Below are positions 31,701 through 40,052 of a DNA stretch of 44,582 bases, in pieces. Within the stretch, counting starts at the first letter, position 1. Every line of letters begins with the position of its first letter. The notes below the pieces were generated by a model. It saw only the letters and a list, made by a program, of their open reading frames with translations. It was not told where the DNA came from and searched no databases. The stretch covers positions 1 through 44,582 of the forward strand of contig JAFWFE010000034.1 in the NCBI GenBank assembly GCA_017512555.1. The letters are read 5' to 3'. Position numbers and translations under genes: made by a program. Source of the DNA: Solobacterium sp. GTDB lineage: Bacteria > Bacillota_I > Bacilli_A > Erysipelotrichales > Erysipelotrichaceae.

Positions 31701-34193
31701 ATACATCCATCCGGTATAGAACGCGCCGTTCTTCACCCAGAAATACTTATCCGAGCCGGACGGCATGAACACGCGGTACAAGCCATCTGCGGTATCAAAC
31801 GTTTGTGTCGCGCCTGAATCGACATGGATGCCTTCAGGTTTACCGTAGTTATTCACATAGACATATCCCTTGCCGGAGCGTGCGGGAACGAATTCGCTCG
31901 TTACAGGGTAACCGAACGACGGATCCATGTAGAGCCATCCGTCTGTGTTCGTATTCACCCAGCCGGTCTGGATCTCGCCTTTCGCGTTGACATACGCCTC
32001 ATACGGACCTTCGAATTCATAAGCAAGCGTTTCATGTTCAACGGAGATCCATCCTTCTGTCAGTTGTCCGCTTTCTGTGTGTACTTTAAGTCCGTTGCCG
32101 GCATTGAACGCATATAGTTTACCGTCGATCTTTGCGACTGTATCCGGAAGACTGTTCCACGGATCACCGGTAACAAGTTTCTTTGTCTTGGGATCTGCAT
32201 AATAAATCAGCTGATTCGCAGGATCTGTGTACCCGTTGAATACATTCTTGCCATAGACATAGGAGTCTGTCGTTATGTCATAACGGAGCCATCCGGCTAC
32301 CGGCTTACCATTGACAAAATACTGACTGTCTTTGCCGGCAGCGCCAGCCAGGTTATTGCTGATGCCGTCTACGTTGACTGTTACAGACGCTGTCTTGCCG
32401 ATCGGAGTGGTAACATTGACCTTGTAAGTGCCTGCATCTTCCGCGTGAACATACACGATTGCTGATCCGTAACCGTTATTATTGTTACTAAACGGTGCAG
32501 AATATATGGTACCTTGTGCAGTATTCGGCACGAACTCTCCCGGTGAAGTTTGCACGGTATCGTAAAGAGTTAATCCGCTCCCTTTATCAACAGTAAATGT
32601 TACCGGCATTCCGTTCAGTTTTGTGTAACCTTCCGGGACTTCAATATTAAAGAGTGCCAGCTCATAATGACCGTCATCCATCTGCTTTCCTATCGACCAG
32701 TTAAACGGAGAATACCATACGTCGTTGGAAATGATTCCTGCATCGGATTTGCCGCCGCTGTAATTTCTGAGTTCTACCTGAGCAATAGTTGATAATCCAG
32801 GATAAGCCAGGCTTGTTACCGTAATCTCAACAATCGTGGGATCAACCCACCAGGCCTGATCCGCCGGAGGCATCCCTACTGCTGTCAATTTACCATTACT
32901 ATCTACTTTAACAAGTTTTGTATTACTGGATGAATACTTTACACGGCGATCGATTCCCTCGTATTCCGTATGTTCACTGGTATAAGGGCCAAACTTCGGT
33001 GTTAACTGTAAGGTTGCTCCTTTGTAATACAGTACCGGAAAATCCGAGAAATCGACATCGATACTGGTCGGTACAAATTCCGACATGACATCCACATGAG
33101 TGGTATTGCTGCTCGCAAAAATGTACCCGCCCGCTACTGCACCTGTATCTCTTATCTGGTAGGAAAGATCAAAACTACCGTAAGGATAATCCTCATATGT
33201 ACCGGCATTGTCATAAGCAGTTTTATCTCCCAGTCTCACACGGAAAATATTATCGTTCGCATAAGTTTTTATCTTTGCCAGGTTCAGACCGGGGTCATCT
33301 TCATTTACTTTCAGCAGGACAAAATAATCGTTTAAGCCTGGATTGACATCGTAGTTTTTAGAGACGATATCTGTAAGATCAATATCGATATATCCATACT
33401 CAGAGCCCTTGAAGGATCCTGTTCCGACCACTTTCGGCGCGTCAAAGACAACCAGTTCATAGTGGTTACCGGAAATATAGAAATCACCAGACTCATCATA
33501 ATAGGCAATATGCAATTCATACTGTCCTGCCGGAATATCAAACTGTACCTCGCGTGAATTTGTTCCCGCAAAAGATTCGTTCCGGTTAAGGAACCAAGTA
33601 ACGTCATCATCATTGATCGCAACGATATATGAGATTGCGGATATATCCTGTTCACACGTAAAAGTATATTTATTGCCAGAAACTGAAATACCTGTAAATT
33701 TAAAATCTATGGTTGTTCCCCTTGGCGTGATCTTCAACTGGAATGGTTCACTCTCATCCCATTCAAGAAGCTCTTCCGGTTCTTCCCACGGGTCTTCGAT
33801 TCCCGCTGGTTCCTCAGGTTCTTCCGGTTCCGTGACTTCCGGTTCTTCGGGTTCCTCAGGTTCTTCCGTGATCTCCGGTTCTTCTGTTTCTTCCGGTTCT
33901 GTTACTTCCGGAACCTCTGTCTCTTCTGGTTCAGAGACTTCGGGAGTTTCCGTTTCTTCCGGTTCCTCTTCCACTTCAGGAACTTCCGGTTCTTCCTCTT
34001 CCTGTTCAATTACGATGACGTTCTCTTCGTCACCGGTTTCTTCCAGGACGGTTTCTTCTTCCTCCATTACCGTTTCTGCCGTATACTCCGGTTCTTCCTC
34101 CGGCTCTTCGGCATGAACGATCGTTGAAATACCGGACAGTGTTGTCTGGAATGCCAGAGCCACAGCCAGCAATTGCTTCAATAGTTTGCTCAT
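28722..34193 (-). CDS. Giant secreted wall-binding-repeat protein B (tandem paralog)
   Basis: A 1,823-residue paralog of giant A with the same 28-residue signal peptide. The acidic segment (about 29-150) has different unit order (EVTEPEETEEPEITEEPEEP) and ends in DPWEEPEELLEWDESEPF. Ig-like regions include VKYSSSNTKLVKVDSNGKLTAV. The block SDAGIISNDVWYSPFNWSIG is shared almost exactly with giant A. Aromatic repeats run from about 640 to 1,640 (KYYVMQEGLVYD, KFYYFDTVTGLKVTNALRKT, KWYYYGEHGEQETP). The C-terminal domain ends FYVSPDLPGTIPMWG. Large parts are collinear with A and C but diverged at many positions. No enzyme domain or sortase motif is visible. Function unknown; wall-attached adhesin or scaffold is inferred. 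Confidence 0.85.
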   Translation of the reverse strand: MSKLLKQLLAVALAFQTTLSGISTIVHAEEPEEEPEYTAETVMEEEETVLEETGDEENVIVIEQEEEEPEVPEVEEEPEETETPEVSEPEETEVPEVTEPEETEEPEITEEPEEPEEPEVTEPEEPEEPAGIEDPWEEPEELLEWDESEPFQLKITPRGTTIDFKFTGISVSGNKYTFTCEQDISAISYIVAINDDDVTWFLNRNESFAGTNSREVQFDIPAGQYELHIAYYDESGDFYISGNHYELVVFDAPKVVGTGSFKGSEYGYIDIDLTDIVSKNYDVNPGLNDYFVLLKVNEDDPGLNLAKIKTYANDNIFRVRLGDKTAYDNAGTYEDYPYGSFDLSYQIRDTGAVAGGYIFASSNTTHVDVMSEFVPTSIDVDFSDFPVLYYKGATLQLTPKFGPYTSEHTEYEGIDRRVKYSSSNTKLVKVDSNGKLTAVGMPPADQAWWVDPTIVEITVTSLAYPGLSTIAQVELRNYSGGKSDAGIISNDVWYSPFNWSIGKQMDDGHYELALFNIEVPEGYTKLNGMPVTFTVDKGSGLTLYDTVQTSPGEFVPNTAQGTIYSAPFSNNNNGYGSAIVYVHAEDAGTYKVNVTTPIGKTASVTVNVDGISNNLAGAAGKDSQYFVNGKPVAGWLRYDITTDSYVYGKNVFNGYTDPANQLIYYADPKTKKLVTGDPWNSLPDTVAKIDGKLYAFNAGNGLKVHTESGQLTEGWISVEHETLAYEFEGPYEAYVNAKGEIQTGWVNTNTDGWLYMDPSFGYPVTSEFVPARSGKGYVYVNNYGKPEGIHVDSGATQTFDTADGLYRVFMPSGSDKYFWVKNGAFYTGWMYLHFDSKTAKYTWNTTKKGAHEKMYFDPNDHGAMQRGTFTVGTKHYLSVETYAPQYWGGDYYAVQLLNCFYFGDGKFPEKYAMYVPYGDYSQAYVIDADGAIVYDKLVKIAKYNVNKYDRYYVYADEYGQLKRDGWALYKGKVYYFDSHGLLVTDALYPSDLRYLDANPSPAVVYTKLKNAKKPEQGYTYHSADGRKLTSLMIYNTSGDMIAMLDAKGNLAVNAVVTVKLSQYPGASSHTYAVDEYGNIVINNTSYLYKAVTVKGKNYIVDDTGEVQKNSTYPVRAYFENYGSQYVMADKNGVLIKNTFKTVTTEANGTFNVWFTDYGFAMESCPELYRDENGNSYCSMIAKKKAWLCIRTSGNYLGFVIPGKTKVPGTSGETFKTGWFGSDDSPIYLNKDGSIKTGLLKRGNTLKYIATLSIEKVGYGLTVPGRTENVYGINRNMLYQINGKTYFFDQNGNVITGWVHFEHAIALDLYSAIIDLPSEFVLLDDVYMYFDDKTGAAVTSSAKVLTPAVFNGKISLGEEGNFQNNAKRVNTTSSLKKLYFTSDGALIHDENTKIGKKLSEVGEDGVVTTGKPHWSDGNKNSYVLKNGVLATGRKKIDGKFYYFDTVTGLKVTNALRKTGKKWYYYGEHGEQETPALSGNTTPVILPTYMQEEWGKTAYVMTGSTNYKNLTAIWNKDGSLSKIVYAGTNTPAAGESVSFGLWDYSDDDLCRSYVTAGLNGYVLDSKGLPMTGVTADFTYEGDSTYGKYSLNVGKDGTKVVAGTGLSLVKTGKKYYVMQEGLVYDQQGGIVEISDWSSLPASEQKNLNELAWIASCYETGLYVMLDQDGSVATNTKRYGQVFFGSNTYFGSQASGEFTTNKQGVVLDLIAPIFKAGKSTYFSNAIPSVVGSGSIEVEIQDVNNIGIGEPKEILATIKYKGNKILGFYNAETGKPLNGVYFANIGKGMAMWFKKGQPQSGNKTFNYYGFKMKFYVSPDLPGTIPMWG

Positions 34194-34270
34194 GTTTTTT
34201 CAGCCTCCTTCAGCGATTATGCATGATGCATGATAATTATGATTAATTCATCTTTGAATCAATTAATTTC

Positions 34271-34276
34271 AGTATA
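34271..34276 (-). promoter_or_regulatory. -10 element of giant B
   Basis: Minus-strand TATACT preceded by GGTATTTACGC, matching the layout before giants A and C. The downstream palindrome is only partly kept (AAATTAATTGATTC). Confidence 0.45.
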
Positions 34277-34359
34277 GCGTAAATACCGTGAAATTTGGAG
34301 ATACAACCGTATGTCTTTTTTACGTATATCAGGAATTACAGAACAACTGGAGTAACCCG

Positions 34360-34389
34360 AAAAAAGATGAGGAGATATACTCCTCATCT
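34360..34389 (-). terminator. Terminator of giant C
   Basis: Minus-strand AGATGAGGAG-TATAT-CTCCTCATCT followed by a U-run; a perfect ten-pair stem. It differs in sequence from the terminators of the other giants. Confidence 0.9.
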
Positions 34390-34416
34390 CTGTAACTATT
34401 CTTGTCTTCTGAAGAA

Positions 34417-37400
34417 TCAGGCTCTTGGCATCGCACCTGTCATACTCGGATCTACGTAGAACTTCATGGATATACCGAAGTACTTTAACGTCTTATTACC
34501 GCTTTGCGGCTGACCATTCTTGAACCACATGATCATCCCTGTATCTCCGATTTCAGCCACGTAACAGCCATTAATGGCTTTTCCGGTTTCCGCATTGTAG
34601 AAGCCTGTGACCTTGTTGTCTTTATACTTGATGGTTACTTCGATAAATGTTGTTAAAGACGATGGATTTGTCGCAGTGCTAACATCTACCATCCTCATCG
34701 TAAACGTACCGGTAGTCGGGAGATCCTTGAAGGCATTGCTGATGTAGGTTGTCTTGCCGACCTTGTACATCGGCGCAACCAGATCCAGGATGATACCCTG
34801 TTTATTGATTGTCCATATACCTGATGCTTCATCGCCGAAAATCGTAAGCCCATCAAAGTAGATATGTCCGAATTTCTTCGTATTCGTTACGACACTGCCA
34901 TCGGGATTGATCATGACCCAGAGGCATGAACCGTTACTGTACGCTATCATTGACATCTGCTCCAGGCTGTTCTGTTCGGAAGCCGGCAATGTTGACCAGT
35001 CATAAATCGGCCTGATTCCGGTTTGTCCGGAAACAATTATACCGCTGTCCATGACATAGTACTTCTTACCAATCTTAACCAGTGAAGAGATCGGGCCACC
35101 GACTTCTACAACCTTGCGTTTCCCGTCTTTTTCTACATTGAGTGAATAATGACCGGACTCACCATCGTTTGCGAAGGTAAATTCGGAAACTGCACCGGTC
35201 ATCGGCAGACCTTTCTTATCCAGCACATAACCATTCAGTCCGTCAATGATGTAATTTCTGCACTTGTTATCATCATACCTATCCCAAAGTCCGAAGCTTA
35301 CGCTTTCACCGGCTGCTGCTTTTGTGGTTCCGGCATAAACGATCTTCTTCAGGGAACCATCTTTATTCCAGATTGCTGTAAGGTTCTTGCCGTTAGTACT
35401 TCCGATCATGACGTACGCGGTCTTACCCCACGCATCACGCATGTTAACAGGTAGAGTGACTGTCCACTGGTTACTGCTCAGGTAAGGAGTTTCCTGTTCG
35501 CCGGATTCACCGTAGTAATACCACTTCTTGCCGGTCTTACGCAGGGCGTTGGTAACCTTCAGTCCGGTAGTTGGATCGAAGTAATAATACTTGCCTTCAA
35601 TCTTCTTCCGGCCGGTTGCCAGAACACCGTTCTTCATTACATACGTGAGCTTGTTGGCGTCAGACCAATGAGGCTTGCCGGATGTCACAACACCATCCGC
35701 ACCTACTTCTTTCAGTTTCTTACCGATCTTTGTATTTTGATCAAAAATCAGAGCACCGTTCTTATCGAAGTTCAACGTCTTCAGTGAAGAGGTTGTATTC
35801 ACTCTCTTCGCATTGTTCTGGAAGGCACCTTCTTCACCGAGAGAGATCACTCCGTCAAATACAGCCGGCGTAAGCACTTTCGCGGATCCGGTTACAGCTG
35901 CACCGGTCTTATCATTGAAGTACATATATACATCGTCTAGCTTCACTGTATTGACAGGAGCACCCATCATCAGGGTGAAGACTTCTCCGACAATCGCATG
36001 ATCGAAATGTACCCAGCCGGTAACCATCTCACCATATTCATCGAAGAAATAGGTCTTACCCTTGATATTGCACAGGATATTACGCTGCTCAGGTGTACTG
36101 AAATAAGCATAGTCTCCGACAACAGGCATAACATATCCGGTGTTCATTACAGCAATATACCTTGTATGTCCGTCACGTTTAACGAATCCTGTCTTGATGG
36201 AACCATCCTTGTTCAGGTAAACCGGTGAATCATCGTTTCCTACCCAGCCGGCTTTGATGATTTCACTCATGGAGCCAGGATAAGTCGTTTTGCCGGGAAT
36301 GACAAAGCCGATAAAATGGTCCTCTGTTTCAAATCCAAGCCATGCTTTCTTCTTCACGTACCATGAATAGAAGTCCCCATAGATCTCAGGCGCCTCTTGG
36401 AGAGCAGATCCTTCTTTCGTAAAGTATATCTTGAATGTACCGTCAGATCCTGTGCTATATGTCTTGATGGTATCCCTTGCAAGAACACCGTTCTTATCCG
36501 GCCAGACCCAGACATCTCCATTATTTTTCATGTACGCATGGTACGGCTGATTGCCGCCTTTTTCCACTTCGCCGTAATCATCTACAATATACTTCTTCCC
36601 CTTAACTTCAGCGACTGAGTATAAGCGGTCAACGCTATGGTTGACAATGATATTCCCATTCTCATCCGCAATATACGTTCCGGAGGCAGAGCTCGGATTC
36701 TGACTCATCTTTACAGTAACTACTGCATTAACAGCCCAGTTTCCCTTAGCATCCAGCAGGCCAACTTTATCACCGGCATCATTGTAAACCATCAGAGAAG
36801 TCAGTTTCTTGCCATCGGTATCACAATAGACATACCCTGACAGAGGATTCTTCGGATCCTTCAGCTTGTAGTAAAGTACCCGGTCTCCATCGGTTTTATC
36901 GTGATACATCCAGGATGTCCCGGTCTTGGAATCAGACAGATATCCTGAGTCGTCAAAGTAATACTTCTTTCCGTTATAAGAAATCCATTTATTCTTGACC
37001 GGCTGTCCGATGTCATCAGCATAAACATAATGCTTATCGTATTTGTTTTCCAGTCCGTCCCAAACGGCAATCTTGACCATCTTATCAAAGACGATAGCAC
37101 CATCAGCATCGATCACAAGATTATTTGCCCTGTGCAATCCATATTTTTCCGGATACTTTCCATACCCGAAGTGGTTGCAGTTCAACAACTGTACAGCGCA
37201 GTAATCGCTGCCCCAGTATTTAGGCTCATACGTTTCACCGGAAAGATATTGTTTTGTGCCTACAGTGAATGTGCCTCGTTTCAATGCGCCATGATCATTC
37301 GGATCAAAGTACATCGCTTCAGCTGCGCCTTTCTTGGTTGTATTCCAGTAAGGTTCATTATCAGCAGTATAGTGGAGATAAAGCCATCCGGTATAGAATG

Positions 37401-39861
37401 CGCCATCCTTGACCCAGAAATACTGATTCGGTCCGGAAGACATGAATACACGGTAAAGACCATCCGCGGTATCAAATGTCTGTGTTGCACCGGTATCAAT
37501 AAAGATACCTTCCGCACTGCCGTAATTGTTTACATAGACCTTTCCATTGCCGGAAGGTGCAGGAACAAACTCACTTGTATGTACGTATCCAAACGCCGGA
37601 TCCAGATATAACCGTCCGTCAGTCAGTGTATTAACCCATCCGGTCAATACTTCGCCGGCTGCGGATACATACGCCGGGTATTCACCTAGTGTTTCATGTT
37701 CAATCGTGATCCAGCCTTCTTTAAGTACACCGCTTTCGTTATAGGTTATCAGACCATTTGAGGCACCGAACGCATACAGTTTTCCGTCAATCTTTGTGAC
37801 CGTATCCGGCAGACCGTTCATCGGATCACCGGTAATGAGCTTCTTGGTTTTGGGATCTGCGTAATAAATCACCTGATTCCCTGGATCCGTAAATCCTTTG
37901 AAGACATCTTTACCATATACATAGGAATCGGTCGTTATGTCATAACGTAACCATCCGCCTACCGGCTTCCCGTTGACAAAGAACTGACTCTCTTTGCTTA
38001 CACCGCCAGCCAGGCTGTTGCTGATACCATCCACGTTGATCTTGACAGATCCGATCTTACCAATCGGAGAAGTAGCACTGACTGTATATACCCCTGCATC
38101 TTCAGCGTGCACATAGGCAATTGCCGATCCGTACCCGTTATAATTGTTGGAGAATCCTGTTGTATAGGTAGTACCTACTCTAGTTCCATAAGTGTTCCCG
38201 GACACGGTATAAAGAGATAATCCGCTTGTTTTATCAACCGTAAATGTTACCGGCATTCCATTCAAGCCATAATAGTCATCCGGAATTTCGATGTTGAAAA
38301 GTACCAGTTCAAAGCGGTTATCATCCATCTGCTTTCCAATGCTCCAGTTAAACGGAGAATACCAGGTATCATTGGAGATGATTCCCACATCGGATTTGCC
38401 GCCGCGGTAACTTCTGAGTTCTACCGTATACGTAGCCGATAATCCAGGATAGGCAACACTGGTAACGGTAATATCCACAGTCGTGGGATTTGTATGCCAG
38501 TCATTATCCGCCGGAGGCATGCTTACTGCTGTAAGCTTACCAGTGCTGTCTACTGTAACAAGCTTGGGATTACCGGAGGTATATTTAACACGATGATCGA
38601 TTCCTTCATATTCCGTATAATCATCTTTAAACGGTCCAAACTTCGTTGTTAACTGAAGAGTAGCCCCTTTGTAATACAGTACCGGATAATCAGAACAACC
38701 AATTTGAATGGAGGTCGGTACAAATTGTGACATGATGTCCGCATGAGTCGTGTTACTGCCTGCAAACACGTAGTTACCTATAACCGCACTGCCTGCACGC
38801 ATCTTATAGGAAAGTTCAAATGTACCGTAAGGATAGTTCTTATAGGTACCCATACCGTCATAAGCAGTCGAATCGCCAAGTCTTACACGGAAAATGCTAT
38901 CATCCGCATAGTATCTTACCTTGGCCAGGTTCATTCCCGCATCATCTTCATTGACTTTCAGTACGACATCATTTTCATTCCATCCGGGAAGGATATCATA
39001 CTCATGATTCAGGATATCACTGAGATCGATATCGATATATCCGTATTCTGCGCCTGTGAAGTTTCCTGTACCTACTACTTTCGGTGCTTCCAGGACAACC
39101 AGTTTTTTGTGTACATCGGATACTTCGAGAATGCCGGTATTGAAAATTGCAACGTGCAGGTCATACTGTCCTGCCGGAAGGTTAAACTTCACCTTACTGT
39201 TGAATGTTCCCGGGCCTTCCTCTTCTGTACGCGAAAGGAACCAGGTGACATCATCCTTGACCGCGACAATGTACGACGGTAAGCCGGTGTCATTGGTATA
39301 CTTGATTGTATAGGTTCCATCATCCTGATACTGATCATACTCAATTTCATTGAACTTGAGCTGATAAATATACTCAACCGGAGTGATCTTCAGCCAGAAC
39401 GGGTCATTGTTATCCAGTTCCAGTAACTCTTCCGGTTCTTCCCAGGGATCTTCGGTTTCCTCCGGTTCTGTGACTTCCGGCTCTTCAGGCTCTTCCACAG
39501 CCGGGGTTTCCGGTTCTTCCGGTTCCGTTACTTCCGGAGCCTCAGGTTCCTCAGGCTCTTCCGGTTCTGTAACTTCCGGTGTTTCTGCTTCCTGCGGTTC
39601 TTCCGTTACTTCAGGTTCTTCTTCCTCTGTAACTTCTTCCGCAGGTTCTCCGGTTTCTTCCGCCTCCTGTTCGACAACGATGATGTTTTCTTCATCACCT
39701 GTTTCTTCCAGGACGGTTTCTTCCTCTTCGTCAACGACTGTCTCTGCCGTATATTCCGGTTCTTCTTCCGGTTCTTCGGCATGAACGATCGTTGAAATGC
39801 CGGACAGTGTTGTCTGGAATGCCAGAGCCACAGCCAGCAATTGCTTCAATAGTTTGCTCAT
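34417..39861 (-). CDS. Giant secreted wall-binding-repeat protein C (tandem paralog)
   Basis: A 1,814-residue paralog with the identical signal peptide and near-identical following residues (EEPEEEPEYTAETVVDEEEE). The acidic segment spans about 29-150 and ends DPWEEPEELLELDNNDPF, close to giant B. The Ig-like region has VKYTSGNPKLVTVDSTGKLTAV, then the shared block ISNDTWYSPFNWSIGKQ. Aromatic repeats (KYYYFDPTTGLKVTNALRKT, KKYYFDDSGYLSD, MYFDPNDHGALKRGTF) occupy about 640-1,640. The C-terminal domain ends FYVDPSMTGAMPRA. It is most similar to giant B through the repeat region. No catalytic domain or sortase signal. RBS AAGGAGG precedes the start. Confidence 0.85.
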   Translation of the reverse strand: MSKLLKQLLAVALAFQTTLSGISTIVHAEEPEEEPEYTAETVVDEEEETVLEETGDEENIIVVEQEAEETGEPAEEVTEEEEPEVTEEPQEAETPEVTEPEEPEEPEAPEVTEPEEPETPAVEEPEEPEVTEPEETEDPWEEPEELLELDNNDPFWLKITPVEYIYQLKFNEIEYDQYQDDGTYTIKYTNDTGLPSYIVAVKDDVTWFLSRTEEEGPGTFNSKVKFNLPAGQYDLHVAIFNTGILEVSDVHKKLVVLEAPKVVGTGNFTGAEYGYIDIDLSDILNHEYDILPGWNENDVVLKVNEDDAGMNLAKVRYYADDSIFRVRLGDSTAYDGMGTYKNYPYGTFELSYKMRAGSAVIGNYVFAGSNTTHADIMSQFVPTSIQIGCSDYPVLYYKGATLQLTTKFGPFKDDYTEYEGIDHRVKYTSGNPKLVTVDSTGKLTAVSMPPADNDWHTNPTTVDITVTSVAYPGLSATYTVELRSYRGGKSDVGIISNDTWYSPFNWSIGKQMDDNRFELVLFNIEIPDDYYGLNGMPVTFTVDKTSGLSLYTVSGNTYGTRVGTTYTTGFSNNYNGYGSAIAYVHAEDAGVYTVSATSPIGKIGSVKINVDGISNSLAGGVSKESQFFVNGKPVGGWLRYDITTDSYVYGKDVFKGFTDPGNQVIYYADPKTKKLITGDPMNGLPDTVTKIDGKLYAFGASNGLITYNESGVLKEGWITIEHETLGEYPAYVSAAGEVLTGWVNTLTDGRLYLDPAFGYVHTSEFVPAPSGNGKVYVNNYGSAEGIFIDTGATQTFDTADGLYRVFMSSGPNQYFWVKDGAFYTGWLYLHYTADNEPYWNTTKKGAAEAMYFDPNDHGALKRGTFTVGTKQYLSGETYEPKYWGSDYCAVQLLNCNHFGYGKYPEKYGLHRANNLVIDADGAIVFDKMVKIAVWDGLENKYDKHYVYADDIGQPVKNKWISYNGKKYYFDDSGYLSDSKTGTSWMYHDKTDGDRVLYYKLKDPKNPLSGYVYCDTDGKKLTSLMVYNDAGDKVGLLDAKGNWAVNAVVTVKMSQNPSSASGTYIADENGNIIVNHSVDRLYSVAEVKGKKYIVDDYGEVEKGGNQPYHAYMKNNGDVWVWPDKNGVLARDTIKTYSTGSDGTFKIYFTKEGSALQEAPEIYGDFYSWYVKKKAWLGFETEDHFIGFVIPGKTTYPGSMSEIIKAGWVGNDDSPVYLNKDGSIKTGFVKRDGHTRYIAVMNTGYVMPVVGDYAYFSTPEQRNILCNIKGKTYFFDEYGEMVTGWVHFDHAIVGEVFTLMMGAPVNTVKLDDVYMYFNDKTGAAVTGSAKVLTPAVFDGVISLGEEGAFQNNAKRVNTTSSLKTLNFDKNGALIFDQNTKIGKKLKEVGADGVVTSGKPHWSDANKLTYVMKNGVLATGRKKIEGKYYYFDPTTGLKVTNALRKTGKKWYYYGESGEQETPYLSSNQWTVTLPVNMRDAWGKTAYVMIGSTNGKNLTAIWNKDGSLKKIVYAGTTKAAAGESVSFGLWDRYDDNKCRNYIIDGLNGYVLDKKGLPMTGAVSEFTFANDGESGHYSLNVEKDGKRKVVEVGGPISSLVKIGKKYYVMDSGIIVSGQTGIRPIYDWSTLPASEQNSLEQMSMIAYSNGSCLWVMINPDGSVVTNTKKFGHIYFDGLTIFGDEASGIWTINKQGIILDLVAPMYKVGKTTYISNAFKDLPTTGTFTMRMVDVSTATNPSSLTTFIEVTIKYKDNKVTGFYNAETGKAINGCYVAEIGDTGMIMWFKNGQPQSGNKTLKYFGISMKFYVDPSMTGAMPRA

Positions 39862-39915
39862 GTTTTAGCCTCCTTCAATGCTTGTGCATGTGCTTGTAGT
39901 AAATGATAATTGTTG

Positions 39916-39938
39916 GTGATTCAATTACTTTTAGTATA
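39916..39938 (-). promoter_or_regulatory. Promoter of giant C with palindrome
   Basis: Minus-strand -10 TATACT (39933-39938) and, just downstream, GTAATTGAATCAC (39916-39928), which differs by one base from the perfect palindrome before giant A. Confidence 0.5.
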
Positions 39939-39984
39939 TCTCAAAACCAGGATAATGGGGGCTATTTCTCTTTATCTGCACAAG

Positions 39985-40011
39985 AAAAGCACCTGTATTT
40001 CTACAAGTGCT
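39985..40011 (-). terminator. Terminator of giant D
   Basis: Minus-strand AGCACTTGTA-GAAA-TACAGGTGCT followed by TTTTC; contains the shared AAGAAAAGCACCTG string (plus strand, 39982-39995). Confidence 0.85.
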
Positions 40012-40052
40012 TTATTCTTGTTTGTATATATGATCAGAACCTTTCAGGTATA

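Noticed and set aside
33750-34110. Short direct repeats resembling a CRISPR array or diversity-generating template
   Set aside because: Units are irregular, in coding frame, lack unique spacers of even length, and no cas or reverse transcriptase gene is present.
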